A DNA stretch of 60,930 nt from SIG588 sp045591985 (GTDB taxonomy: Bacteria > Bacillota > Clostridia > Oscillospirales > Acutalibacteraceae). Made by a program: the position numbers and the translations under genes. The DNA is taken from the NCBI GenBank assembly GCA_045591985.1, contig JAZNTV010000098.1, forward strand, positions 1 to 60,930. The letters run 5' to 3'. Shown here piece by piece: positions 1 to 8,052 of this stretch; within the stretch, counting starts at the first letter, position 1; each line of letters starts with the position of its first letter. A model generated the notes under the pieces. It did not search any database and was not told the DNA's origin. It saw nothing but the letters and a program-made list of their open reading frames with translations.

Positions 1-54
1 GGCGCCGACTAAGGCGCCCTCAATGGTTGGTATGCAGCAAACAAAGAGAAGCGA

Positions 55-609
55 TTATGGCTTCATCACCTTGATGAAACGGAACATTTCATCAGGACCT
101 TCGTCGGGATCGTGCTTTTCATCCTCGAACATTTCGTGTTCGGGTTGAAAATACTCGCACCAAAATTGGTCGATTTGAAAACCGCACTTGTTAACGTAGA
201 AATGAATGTTGCGCTTCTCAAAATAGGGCGTGCAGGTCTCCCAAACCTTGGTTTCGGGATGCAGAGCCTCTACCGCAAGCCACGCACCGTAGCCGATTCC
301 TTTGGTGTGCTCATCGGGAGAAACGAATAAGATCTCCAGCTCGTTGCGGTTGGTCTCCTTGTCGATCTTCAAGATAACTCCGCCAACCTTTCGTCCGTCC
401 AAAACGATGCGGTAGGTCTCGCTATCGGGCGAGTCGATACAACGCTCGATGGTCTTTCGGGAGATGATCTCGCCGTCATTGTCAACATGGTCGTCACGTT
501 CACCGAACTCCATCATTGCACCGTACTTAAATGCCCACTGATTGTCAAGTATAAATTGCTCACGATCATCTACCGTAAGCGGAACAAGGTTTACTTTAGT
601 GTTTTTCAT
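55..609 (-). CDS. GNAT family N-acetyltransferase
   Basis: 184-aa protein with a GNAT fold: the segment GGVILKIDKETNRNELEIL followed by LFVSPDEHTKGIGYGAWLAV matches strand 4 and the acetyl-CoA-binding motif A (R/Q-x-x-G-x-G/A, here KGIGYGA). It probably transfers an acetyl group from acetyl-CoA to an amine; the substrate is unknown. I chose the ATG at 609 because an AATAAAAAA-rich leader with a GGAGG sequence lies just upstream; a longer in-frame start at 669 would add 20 hydrophobic residues that do not look like part of the fold. It lies in an AT-rich accessory segment with no operon partner. Confidence 0.8.
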   Translation of the reverse strand: MKNTKVNLVPLTVDDREQFILDNQWAFKYGAMMEFGERDDHVDNDGEIISRKTIERCIDSPDSETYRIVLDGRKVGGVILKIDKETNRNELEILFVSPDEHTKGIGYGAWLAVEALHPETKVWETCTPYFEKRNIHFYVNKCGFQIDQFWCEYFQPEHEMFEDEKHDPDEGPDEMFRFIKVMKP

Positions 610-876
610 AATTACCTCCAAAATAAAAAATAGAGCCTCGGCTATTGTTAAACAATAACCCAAGCTCACTTGGACACCTAATCCGGCATTACGGTACTAC
701 GGTACACAGCCTCCGGTGACATATTAATTTTGAGCCGATTTGACTGTAAAACAGCAGCCAAATCGGCATTTTTGAATTATAACGCAATTTTTGATACGGG
801 TTGCACCCGGTTGCAAAGTTGCATTTTTAATTTTGGATTGCATAGCGGATGCAACTTTTAAGAAATTGCAACCTTT
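610..876. other. intergenic region with hairpin and GTTGCA-rich repeats
   Basis: No gene seen. At 734-771 an interrupted inverted repeat (GCCGATTTG ... CAAATCGGC, with an inner CTGT/ACAG) is followed by ATTTTT, so it is terminator-like on the plus strand although no plus-strand gene precedes it. Between about 800 and 870 the hexamer GTTGCA and its complement recur several times. This may be debris of a mobile element. Confidence 0.4.
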
Positions 877-1614
877 TTAATAATACTTTTTGCAAAAAGC
901 ACTCGATAACAGATATCCACCATAAACAACCCAATACTCTATAAATCCAAAGAATAATAACGCTAAGACGGTTATGATTATACCCTCCATAGAGCTTATA
1001 GCGGTAACAAAAATGTATATCCCCAAGATAATGTTTACAAGTGTAGAAATAATGCTACCAACACGATAATATGCAATCTTGCACAATATGCCAGAAACCA
1101 ACGAGTTCGCAAACATTATAACATTAACGATAATGTAAGATTGTAAACTTTCGTTTATTGCAACAGAAATTGTTCCTGTGGATAACGCTAAAAGCAGTGC
1201 CACTTGCATGACCATTGTTATTAGTAGACATATTGTCTTTTTTAAGTTCCAAGGTCCGTAATCAGGAAAATATGAGCCGTGTTTTGGAGCCCCACCCGAA
1301 TAACCACCACTGTAAGATGAGGTATATGAATCAGATGATGTGGATTCGGGCATATCAACTGAACCGTGTCGATCAATATCCCATTTATCGGTGATAGTTC
1401 CATCCGAACGTATATGTCCGATTACATCAACATCCCATTTGTCAGTAATGGTTCCATCTGAACGTATCCGAAACAGAGTGTCGATATCAAACTTATCTGT
1501 AATTCTATCACTACGTAAGTGCCCAACAACATCGACATCCCATTTATCAGTAATAGTGCCATCATCTCTTATGCAATAAAGCACATCGCCGAAGCGATCA
1601 TAAATTTTTCTCAT
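877..1614 (-). CDS. repeat protein with C-terminal membrane domain (beta-flower-like repeats)
   Basis: 245 aa. Residues 1-90 consist of four to five near-identical units of about 18-19 residues, each built around GTITDKWDVDVIGHIRSD, a hydrophilic strand-turn-strand pattern resembling beta-flower or beta-propeller-like repeat domains. A Ser/Gly/Tyr-rich linker (residues 90-115) follows. The C-terminal half has about four hydrophobic helices (TICLLITMVMQVALLLALST and onwards), so the repeats are probably cytosolic and the rest sits in the membrane. The function is not known. The ATG at 1614 has a strong GGAGGAG site, and a promoter lies directly upstream with an array of short repeats behind it. 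Confidence 0.7.
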   Translation of the reverse strand: MRKIYDRFGDVLYCIRDDGTITDKWDVDVVGHLRSDRITDKFDIDTLFRIRSDGTITDKWDVDVIGHIRSDGTITDKWDIDRHGSVDMPESTSSDSYTSSYSGGYSGGAPKHGSYFPDYGPWNLKKTICLLITMVMQVALLLALSTGTISVAINESLQSYIIVNVIMFANSLVSGILCKIAYYRVGSIISTLVNIILGIYIFVTAISSMEGIIITVLALLFFGFIEYWVVYGGYLLSSAFCKKYY

Positions 1615-1638
1615 GATTCTCCTCCAACATTTTCCTTA

Positions 1639-1667
1639 ATTATACCATAAGTGTCAACATATTACAA
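1639..1667 (-). promoter_or_regulatory. sigma-A-type promoter for the repeat/membrane protein
   Basis: On the minus strand TTGTAA is separated by 17 bases from a consensus TATAAT. It lies about 25 bases upstream of the ATG at 1614. A promoter of this quality supports the neighbouring gene being real. Confidence 0.65.
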
Positions 1668-1672
1668 TAAGT

Positions 1673-1771
1673 GACAATGAAATTATTCTTTGGCACAATG
1701 AAACTTTTCTCCCACAACGAAACTAATCTCGATCACAATGAAACTATTCTTTTGAGAAAAGTTTCATTGTG
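1673..1771. repeat. array of irregular CACAATGAAACT direct repeats upstream of a promoter
   Basis: Four direct copies of a motif close to CACAATGAAACTATTCT start at about 1673, 1694, 1713 and 1734, spaced 19-21 bases. A fifth copy at about 1755-1772 is inverted (AGAAAAGTTTCATTGTG). The roughly two-helical-turn spacing next to the -35 box of the minus-strand promoter suggests an iteron-like protein-binding array. It could also be decayed repeat DNA. Confidence 0.5.
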
Positions 1772-2061
1772 ATTTGAGCAAGCGAAAAATGGGTGGGTTT
1801 GAGTCACTCAACTTCGACTTTTGTGTGTTCTATTTTGATACGATAAAACGAATCTCATTTGCAAAAGCACCGAAAACCCTTGCACCAAGCGGTTTTTGGC
1901 AAAAAGAAAAGGAACGCAAGTATCGTATCAATACTTGCGTTCCAATATGAAGATACCGCCTAATTTTGATACAAAATTTAGGAGGGGGTGCATTTTGCTT
2001 GATTTTCGGGGGTAGAGGGTGCTTGACCCAAGGGGGTGCAAATGTACTTTTTGAGTCATTT
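1772..2061. other. gene-free stretch downstream of the SHOCT-like gene
   Basis: No convincing gene. A possible 85-aa minus-strand reading frame here is Lys/Pro-rich with no ribosome-binding site and appears spurious. The stretch contains the terminator hairpin at 1911-1943 and two purine-rich GGGGGTGCA repeats near 1985 and 2032. Confidence 0.5.
1911..1943 (-). terminator. Rho-independent terminator after the SHOCT-like gene
   Basis: A perfect 13-bp inverted repeat (GGAACGCAAGTAT / ATACTTGCGTTCC) with a 7-base loop. On the minus strand it is followed by TTTTCTTTTT, so it terminates minus-strand transcription coming from the small gene at 2062-2256. Confidence 0.7.
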
Positions 2062-2256
2062 TTACACCTCATCTTTGTACGGATCAAGGGGCGGTTTGTA
2101 CTTTTTCAGCATCTCTTCTTTGCACAAATGCAGTTCCTTTTCATTGATGATTCCACGGGAGTGCATCATCTTGAACATAATGACAGCGTTCATATAGTGG
2201 AGTTGTCTTTCGGTTTCTTCGGGGGTCATCCCCGGCAATGGCTTTTGGATTTTCAT
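2062..2256 (-). CDS. small SHOCT-like protein
   Basis: 64-aa soluble protein. The C-terminal part, HSRGIINEKELHLCKEEMLKKY, has the helix-turn pattern of SHOCT domains (short C-terminal helices: a G-x-I-[ST/N]-x-x-E-[FL]-x-x-x-K core). From recall, small proteins of this kind are often encoded beside serine recombinases in clostridial mobile elements; no recombinase is present here, so this may be a leftover of a lost element. The ATG is preceded by GAAAGAGGTG. A terminator follows downstream. Confidence 0.65.
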   Translation of the reverse strand: MKIQKPLPGMTPEETERQLHYMNAVIMFKMMHSRGIINEKELHLCKEEMLKKYKPPLDPYKDEV

Positions 2257-2462
2257 AAAAGCACCTCTTTCAAAATATTAGCCTTGCGGCTTGAGGTAGG
2301 TGTTACAATGATGTGGGATAGAAGATAAATAATAGTAGCGAATAGAAGCGATCTGTGTTAAGGTTGCGTTGTCCAGGCCAAACCGAAAGGCAGGGGTCGC
2401 CCTATGGTTGCGTGTAATTCAACTTGGAAGAGTTTTGCGAAGTGACGGAACTCAGAAATAAG

Positions 2463-2499
2463 AAAACGCCGTATCTCTTTAGTGCAGATACGGCGTTTT
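2463..2499 (-). terminator. terminator after the secreted stalk-domain protein
   Basis: A 14-bp perfect stem (AAAACGCCGTATCT / AGATACGGCGTTTT) with a 9-base loop and a T-rich tail on the minus strand, 21 bases beyond the stop codon at 2520. Confidence 0.75.
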
Positions 2500-2519
2500 G
2501 AATCTTGGAGAGAAAAGAA

Positions 2520-5138
2520 TTACATAAGGCTTTCAGCAAAATCAAATAAATAGGTGTCTCCCCACATGAAATCCACACCCTTGATAGCAAACGAACCCGA
2601 TTGGTCATCAAGAATTCCACCGATTATTTCGGGCGTGGTATACAAGGCGTGCTCGATTTCCTGAAGATATGTGGAAGTTTTCTGCATTTTTTGTAATATA
2701 GCAGATCGACTTGACCCCAAAGCTGCAAGATATTGATCAAACGACAACTCTTTGTCGTTTTTTATATCATAGTAATAGAAAAAGTACGTGGGGTCGCTAC
2801 TGCTGTTTTGTACAGCCCAGTGACGTGTTACCGTGATACCGATAATAGAATTATATTCCTTGTACTTGTAATCGATATTTATAATAGCCGAACCTTCTCC
2901 GTTGCATAGTAACGCATCATGTAATGGCGAGAATTCCTTGTAGATTTTTGCGTTGAAAGCAAGCGCGTTGGATGATGACGCACTAATTTTGGGAATTTTA
3001 ATGGTGTGTGTCCAAGACGGGTCATACATTGCTTCATCAATGGGGATAACTTTCTTCGTGTAGTCGAGAGCATCTATAACGGTTTTGACAGCGGATTGCT
3101 TTCTTTGAAAAACTTGTGTTTCACCTTCTAATGTGAGATAAAGTGTATCACCATCAATTCGATACGTCATTTCCCAAGAGACTTCTTCACTTAAGGAAAG
3201 CGTATTGCCTTCTATGTTCCACCGGAAATTTCGCTTCATATTTTCAACTGTTACGTTACCGGTATTATCGCTGTTAAAAGTCATTTCACCATATTCACCG
3301 TCAATGGTGGCATACCACGTGCCGATAATATCGTTTGAATTAGGAGAGGTAATATTAGAATTATCGCTCCACCCATCTGTTGCTTTTATTTTCTTTAGAC
3401 CTTTCTCCAATTCACTCTTCTTCTTACCATAATAATCGGAAGAATCGCACTCAACACCGTCTGCTGCGAGATAAAGCTTTGTAAGCAGCGCATCAATATC
3501 CTTGATTTTTTCATGATTCTCATCCCAAATGCTTGTATAAGCGTGCTTGGAAGAAATGAGCGCCATAATGGCAGACAGGCGCAATTTATTCAGTGTTTCG
3601 GTAGAATACTCATCACCGAACTTGTAAGAAAGATACGCATCATACGCAGTGGCAGCGCTATTATCCATATACCCGATTAAGGCATAATCGCCAATCAGTT
3701 TAAATTCTTCAGGAAGAATTAGTTTTGTAAATGCACTCGTAATACTAAAGGGAGCCAATACCGTTTTTGTAGCCTCTTTGGGTAACTCCTGAGTTACATA
3801 ATCGCGAAGAGCTTTGTCTGATGCGGCAAGTAAGCGGTCGGAATAATCCTCACCATAAAGTTTTTCAGTGTTGCTTGCGGCAATATAAGCCGGAGAAAAC
3901 AAACTGTCGCTGAACACCTCAACTGCCTCCTCGGGAGAGGAATAGCGTGCAAGTAGATCATCCAAATCTCGAGAAAATACTGTTGTTAGCATATGTCGGT
4001 GGTCTTCCACCTGATTGCTGTAGGTTCTATGATAGTCAAAAATTTTGCTAAACCCTTCGATAATATCCATTCCCTTGACATCGGATCCACCATAGTCTTT
4101 GTATAAAACTTCATAGAGATCATCCGAGTACAATTCCTCAGGCAATTTCATTGCTTTGTAGAGTTTATAGATATTTCCCGGTGCCTTCAGAGCGTTTTCT
4201 CCATCTTCAAAAGCATCCGCCACAAAGTTATATAATTCATGCTGAGGTGTTACTTCTTTGTCAAAGGCAGAAAGATAGACTTCATCATCGGTTAAATAGG
4301 TTTTAAATAATTTCTCGTAGTCAGAGGTGTTTGCTATTGGTTGAAACAGCAATCGCTCAAACTTGAAATTCAGTATAGTATCAACAACGTAAGCGGTTCC
4401 GGAAAGCCCATCTGCATAACTCTTTCCGTCGTAGGAAAGATCGTAATATGCATCAAATGTAAGATTTCCAAGCTGCGCCTCATAAAGTGCTTGTGAAAGT
4501 GAAATGCAATTCGGATAAATCAGGACTTTTCCTTCTTCCGAAATTCCCACTTTCGCATTCAGAAAAGGCAAAACTTCTTCCAAAGGCAAATAGAGTTGAT
4601 CTTGATAAATCGCTTGATTGCTGAACTTGCCCGAACAAATGGAAAAGGAGTTGTTCTGTTCTCCTTCCATCTTTTTTAGTTCTCTTTCTTTCACCTTCCA
4701 AGCTTTTTGTAATTCCCTCATAGATTTTGAAGAAATCGCAGAAACAGAATCGATTACCCAGTTTCTAAAAATAGCTAGTTCATCTAAAAAAGAAGAGTTG
4801 TTTTCATAGTAGCGTATGTCAAAAGATTTTCCGTTTTTTTCAATAAAAATTCGTTTTGCAAAAGGCGCAGCTTCTTCTTGTCCTACATAATAAAACTTGT
4901 AATAACGGCCCTCCTCTACCATCTTCATCGAACCGAAATATTGAATCCAATGGGCAGGGACTAAGATTTTTCCATTTTCGCTTTGCAAGGCATTGACAGC
5001 AAAATCAGTCCCGTGAAAATCTACTGAAATAGATATTTCTTTTACAGAAATATCCTCAGCAGAAACAGGGTGTACCAAGGAAGCGAAAAGTAAAAGAAAA
5101 ACTAAAAAACAAGATATTACCTTTTTCATAACGATCAC
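2520..5138 (-). CDS. large secreted protein with stalk-like, lipocalin-like and DUF3298-like regions
   Basis: 872 aa with a clear signal peptide (KKVISCFLVFLLLFASLVHP, cleavage near VSA-ED). Two segments, around residues 45-85 (VPAHWIQYFGSMKMVEEGRYY) and 170-210 (LYLPLEEVLPFLNAKVGI), look like copper-amine-oxidase-N stalk repeats. Near residue 650 the segment IIGTWYATIDGEYGEMTFNS followed by a strand-rich stretch resembles small lipocalin-like DUF5640 domains. The last 150 residues resemble DUF3298/DUF4163 cell-wall-associated domains. The likely location is extracellular or cell-wall-bound; the function is unknown. The start is either the GTG at 5138, which overlaps the upstream stop as GTGA, or the ATG at 5129; AAGGAGG lies just upstream and both are possible. 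It forms an operon with the membrane protein before it. Confidence 0.75.
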   Translation of the reverse strand: MIVMKKVISCFLVFLLLFASLVHPVSAEDISVKEISISVDFHGTDFAVNALQSENGKILVPAHWIQYFGSMKMVEEGRYYKFYYVGQEEAAPFAKRIFIEKNGKSFDIRYYENNSSFLDELAIFRNWVIDSVSAISSKSMRELQKAWKVKERELKKMEGEQNNSFSICSGKFSNQAIYQDQLYLPLEEVLPFLNAKVGISEEGKVLIYPNCISLSQALYEAQLGNLTFDAYYDLSYDGKSYADGLSGTAYVVDTILNFKFERLLFQPIANTSDYEKLFKTYLTDDEVYLSAFDKEVTPQHELYNFVADAFEDGENALKAPGNIYKLYKAMKLPEELYSDDLYEVLYKDYGGSDVKGMDIIEGFSKIFDYHRTYSNQVEDHRHMLTTVFSRDLDDLLARYSSPEEAVEVFSDSLFSPAYIAASNTEKLYGEDYSDRLLAASDKALRDYVTQELPKEATKTVLAPFSITSAFTKLILPEEFKLIGDYALIGYMDNSAATAYDAYLSYKFGDEYSTETLNKLRLSAIMALISSKHAYTSIWDENHEKIKDIDALLTKLYLAADGVECDSSDYYGKKKSELEKGLKKIKATDGWSDNSNITSPNSNDIIGTWYATIDGEYGEMTFNSDNTGNVTVENMKRNFRWNIEGNTLSLSEEVSWEMTYRIDGDTLYLTLEGETQVFQRKQSAVKTVIDALDYTKKVIPIDEAMYDPSWTHTIKIPKISASSSNALAFNAKIYKEFSPLHDALLCNGEGSAIINIDYKYKEYNSIIGITVTRHWAVQNSSSDPTYFFYYYDIKNDKELSFDQYLAALGSSRSAILQKMQKTSTYLQEIEHALYTTPEIIGGILDDQSGSFAIKGVDFMWGDTYLFDFAESLM

Positions 5139-5677
5139 TTAGCCTCCTTCGCTAGAATTTCAAGATATTCTTGGTACAGACGATATGCGCCCCCATAATA
5201 TGCATCAATAAAATCCGACGTTAAAATCGGAGAAAGCCCATCTTCTGTTCTTTCAAAGATTAATGATACTTCCTTTTCCACCACCGGGGCTGAGCTCAAT
5301 TCGTTCAAAATAGTTTCTTCCAAATCTGCACTATCTGGATTTGTCTTGTCAACGTTTTTCGCAACGGAATACAAATCGGGAGCAAAAACGCGGAAATTTC
5401 CTACAAGATAATGGTCGTTTTCTTTAAGAGAAATCAACTCATAACCGTTTTTTTCTTCCACCTGGTGAATCAATTCAGGAGTATTGTCTTCCGGGAAAAT
5501 GGAAGGAACTGTCAAAGCGCTTGCTAAAGAAACTTTTGCTTGCTCTTCAGGGGTTGGCCTTTTGAGCAAGACAATTCCGATGATTATTCCTGCCACAAGA
5601 ACCAAAGTGAAAGGAATGGAGATCCACAAAATTATTTTTGTTTTTTTGCTTAGTGGCTTTTTGGTTTGCGCCTTCAT
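5135..5677 (-). CDS. single-pass membrane protein, unknown function
   Basis: 180 aa: a Lys-rich cytoplasmic N-terminus, one TM helix (IILWISIPFTLVLVAGIIIG, residues 15-37) and a 140-residue extracytoplasmic domain with no motif I recognise. The ATG has a good AAGGAGAG site. Its stop overlaps the start of the secreted stalk-domain protein, so the two are translationally coupled and probably act together at the cell surface. Confidence 0.7.
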   Translation of the reverse strand: MKAQTKKPLSKKTKIILWISIPFTLVLVAGIIIGIVLLKRPTPEEQAKVSLASALTVPSIFPEDNTPELIHQVEEKNGYELISLKENDHYLVGNFRVFAPDLYSVAKNVDKTNPDSADLEETILNELSSAPVVEKEVSLIFERTEDGLSPILTSDFIDAYYGGAYRLYQEYLEILAKEAK

Positions 5678-5718
5678 AATTAACTCTCCTTATGCAGAAA
5701 TTCACTGAACTCTAATTA

Positions 5719-5747
5719 ATTATAACACAGCTTACAAGAAGAGTAAA
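5719..5747 (-). promoter_or_regulatory. promoter of the two-gene surface-protein operon
   Basis: Minus strand: TTTACT, 17-base spacer, TATAAT, about 40 bases upstream of the ATG at 5677. Confidence 0.65.
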
Positions 5748-5892
5748 GAGTAAACCTATCATCCAATTCATAACGCGTTATATTTTTGTTGTTCGCTTAC
5801 GGTAGAAAATATTCATTGCCGGCAGAGGGCGAAAATGCCGAAATAGAAATTTTGTTGTTAGAATCAAGGTGTAGCCTTGTATATAATCAAAG

Positions 5893-6000
5893 CGAGGTGA
5901 CAGGGATTTGAACCTCGGTTTTGCGTTAAGCAGAGTGCATGTTGTAGTGTGCACGAGCGCAAAACCTACTGAAAAGGCTTGCGCCTTTTCGAGGTTCTCG
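5893..6000 (-). repeat. structured element ending in a copy of a tRNA 3' end (next to tRNA-Pro)
   Basis: Read on the minus strand, a left arm GAACCTCG (complement of plus 5990-5997) pairs with CGAGGTTC (plus 5910-5917). Two hairpins are enclosed: AAAAGGC-GCAA-GCCTTTT and GGTTTTGCG...CGCAAAACC. The right arm continues into a 22-base sequence that nearly repeats the T-arm and acceptor end of the adjacent tRNA-Pro (GGTTC..ATCCCTGTCAC). Similar architecture recurs at 31.5, 35.9, 36.0 and 40.2 kb. It could be an integration scar at a tRNA 3' end or a mobile structured RNA. Confidence 0.55.
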
Positions 6001-6019
6001 TGTTGCAGTGACTTGGAAA

Positions 6020-6057
6020 AAGGACAGAGAATGGGCGCATACCCATTCTCTGTCCTT
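6020..6057 (-). terminator. terminator of tRNA-Pro
   Basis: A 16-bp perfect stem (AAGGACAGAGAATGGG / CCCATTCTCTGTCCTT) with a 6-base loop, followed on the minus strand by TTTTT. It begins immediately at the tRNA CCA end. Confidence 0.85.
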
Positions 6058-6132
6058 GGTCCGAGTGACAGGGATCGAACCTGCGGCCTGATGGTCCCAA
6101 ACCACCCGCGCTCCCAGCTGCGCCACACCCGG
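6057..6132 (-). tRNA. tRNA-Pro (anticodon TGG)
   Basis: 76-nt cloverleaf on the minus strand: acceptor CCGGGTG pairs with CACTCGG (one G-U); the D-arm contains GCGCAGCTGGGAGCGC; the anticodon loop is TTTGGGA with anticodon TGG; the T-arm contains GGTTCGATCC; the CCA end is encoded. A consensus promoter precedes it and a strong terminator follows. The AT-rich accessory genes at 0-5.8 kb lie on its 3' side, the usual side for islands that integrate into tRNA genes. Confidence 0.95.
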
Positions 6133-6169
6133 ATAATATGCCCGATTTCGTGAAATCGGATTGTATACC

Positions 6170-6198
6170 AGTATACTCAATGTGCCGGAAAATGTCAA
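6170..6198 (-). promoter_or_regulatory. promoter of tRNA-Pro
   Basis: Minus strand: consensus TTGACA, 17-base spacer, TATACT, about 38 bases upstream of the mature tRNA 5' end. The leader contains a small CCGATTTC/GAAATCGG hairpin (6142-6159). Confidence 0.85.
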
Positions 6199-6287
6199 GT
6201 AAACTTTTGCGCGAAGGGGAGTGGGGGTGGTTTTCGTAGTGCGTAGAACGTCGAGTGGATTATAACACGATTTTGTGCGATTTAAGG

Positions 6288-6316
6288 TTGCCTTTTTCAG
6301 CGTTATGTGATATGAT
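6288..6316 (+). promoter_or_regulatory. promoter of the rpiB-polysaccharide run
   Basis: TTGCCT, 17-base spacer, TATGAT with an extended -10 (TGATATGAT), about 50 bases upstream of rpiB. It probably drives rpiB and the closely spaced glycosyltransferase genes after it. Confidence 0.7.
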
Positions 6317-6368
6317 ATACTAAATATATTATGATCTTTTGCAAGCGAGTGTACAAGGAGTGTTTTTA

Positions 6369-6818
6369 ATGATTGCATTGGCGTGCGACCATGCCGCTGT
6401 CGGCATGAAAAAAGAAATCATCCAATTGCTCGAGGAAATGGGATTGACTTATAAAGACTTCGGCACCTATACCGAGGAGAGTTGTGCGTATCCCGTGTTT
6501 GCGGCGCGGGCGGCGCGAGCGGTTGCATCGGGTGAGTGTGAGCGCGGTATCGTCATTTGCGGTACGGGTATCGGTATTTCGATCGCCGCCAACAAGGTGC
6601 GCGGTATTCGATGCGGTCTGTGCAGTGATCCGCTTTCGGCAGAGTTGACTCGCCGCCACAACGATGCCAATATGTTGGCATTCGGCGCGCGTATCGTGGG
6701 TGTGGAACTTGCTAAAGCGATCGTGCGCGCCTTCCTTACCACCGAGTACGAAGGCGGACGGCATCAAGCGCGTGTTGACATGCTCGCCAAGTTGGAAAAC
6801 GGTGAAGATATCGAATAA
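6369..6818 (+). CDS. rpiB: ribose-5-phosphate isomerase B
   Basis: 149 aa, the usual length for RpiB/LacAB. It interconverts ribose 5-phosphate and ribulose 5-phosphate in the non-oxidative pentose phosphate pathway, in the cytosol. The N-terminal ALACDHAA (phosphate-binding Asp-His), the catalytic-cysteine motif VICGTGIGISIAANK, and the segment RRHNDANMLAFGARIV are all present. The ATG at 6369 follows AAGGAG by 8 bases; an in-frame start 30 bases upstream has no ribosome-binding site. It heads the plus-strand run and is 21 bases before the first glycosyltransferase. Confidence 0.95.
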   Translation: MIALACDHAAVGMKKEIIQLLEEMGLTYKDFGTYTEESCAYPVFAARAARAVASGECERGIVICGTGIGISIAANKVRGIRCGLCSDPLSAELTRRHNDANMLAFGARIVGVELAKAIVRAFLTTEYEGGRHQARVDMLAKLENGEDIE

Positions 6819-6839
6819 TCACAACAGCAGGTGACGGAT

Positions 6840-8048
6840 ATGAACATTTTTGTTGTTTCGCAGATGTATTATCCCGATAATTTTCGTATTAACGAGATCA
6901 CCCAGCAGATGGCGGCGGACGGTCATAGTGTAACGGTGCTGACCGGGTTGCCCGACTACACTACTTCGCGTATTCCGAAGGAGTATCGGTGGTTTCGTCG
7001 CCGCCGCGAGACGGTGGCGGGGGTGAACGTGGTGCGCGTACCTACGGTGGCACGGCGCAGCGGCGTATTGTTTCGCATGTTGAACTACGTTTCGTTTGTG
7101 GTGAGCGGATGGGCATATGCCAAGTTGACACGTCAAAAACCCGACGTGATCTATTCCTATGAAACATCTCCCGTGTTACAGGTGATTCCCGCGGTGGCGT
7201 TGCACAAGCGTCGCAAGACGCCGCTTGTCATTTATTGCTGTGACATCTGGCCCGAATGCCTCAAGGTGTGGGGCGTGGGAGAGGACTCGCCGCTCTTTCG
7301 GTATATGAAGAGGGTCAGCCGTAACCTATTTAATGCGGCCGACCGCGTGGCTATTACCTCCGAACCCTTTGAGGACTATCTTACCACCGTCAACGAAGTC
7401 CCGCGCGAGCGATTGGTGCTGATGCCGCAACATGCGGAAGACTTGTATCGTGATGTGGCGGGAGTATATGAAGAAAACGGTGTGACCGATTTCATGTTTG
7501 CGGGAAACATCGGCGCGGCACAGGATGTGGAGAATATTGTGCGTGCCGCGGCGTTGCTGAAAGAGAGGGCAAGCGCACCGTGGCATATCCACATGGTGGG
7601 GGACGGTTCTGCCCGTGCGGGGTGTGAACAGTTGGCGGCGGAACTCGGCGTCAGCGATCATATCACCTTCCACGGTAAATTTCCGCCCGAAGAACTGCTT
7701 TCATTCTACCGATTGGCAGATGTGTTTTTGCTGACACTTACCGACAGCGTTGTGGGAGCTTCCACCTTGCCGTCAAAGTGGCAAGGATATGTCAGCGCAG
7801 GCAAACCGATTGCGGTGGCTTGCAACGGAATATCCGCCGCGATTACCGAGCGGGTGGATTGCGGCCTGGCTGTGCCTGCGGGGGATAGTGAAGGCCTTGC
7901 TCGCATTATGAATGAAATGATAAATGACCCGGTGCGCAGTCGTAAGCAAGGTGAAAACGGACGGCGCTATTATGACGAACATTGCACCAAAGAGATATTT
8001 ATGAACACGTTGTATGCGTTATTCAACGAGGTTTGTGAGAAGGGGTGA
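6840..8048 (+). CDS. GT4 family glycosyltransferase (WbuB-like)
   Basis: 402 aa with two Rossmann domains. The N-terminus, FVVSQMYYPDNFRINEITQQ, and the C-terminal donor-site region (FMFAGNIGAAQDVENIV, then STLPSKWQGYVSAGKPIAVA) are typical of GT4 enzymes of the WbuB type, which add a sugar from a nucleotide-sugar donor to a lipid-linked acceptor at the inner membrane face. I prefer the ATG at 6840, with AGGTGA five bases upstream, over the GTG at 6831. It lies between rpiB and a second glycosyltransferase, in a surface polymer locus. Confidence 0.85.
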   Translation: MNIFVVSQMYYPDNFRINEITQQMAADGHSVTVLTGLPDYTTSRIPKEYRWFRRRRETVAGVNVVRVPTVARRSGVLFRMLNYVSFVVSGWAYAKLTRQKPDVIYSYETSPVLQVIPAVALHKRRKTPLVIYCCDIWPECLKVWGVGEDSPLFRYMKRVSRNLFNAADRVAITSEPFEDYLTTVNEVPRERLVLMPQHAEDLYRDVAGVYEENGVTDFMFAGNIGAAQDVENIVRAAALLKERASAPWHIHMVGDGSARAGCEQLAAELGVSDHITFHGKFPPEELLSFYRLADVFLLTLTDSVVGASTLPSKWQGYVSAGKPIAVACNGISAAITERVDCGLAVPAGDSEGLARIMNEMINDPVRSRKQGENGRRYYDEHCTKEIFMNTLYALFNEVCEKG

Positions 8049-8052
8049 CACA

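Noticed and set aside
1673..1771. Possible CRISPR array
   Set aside because: Repeats are only about 12-17 bases, imperfect, and nearly contiguous, with no cas gene in view.
1830..2087. 85-codon minus-strand frame
   Set aside because: Pro/Lys-rich and spans a terminator hairpin; no ribosome-binding site.
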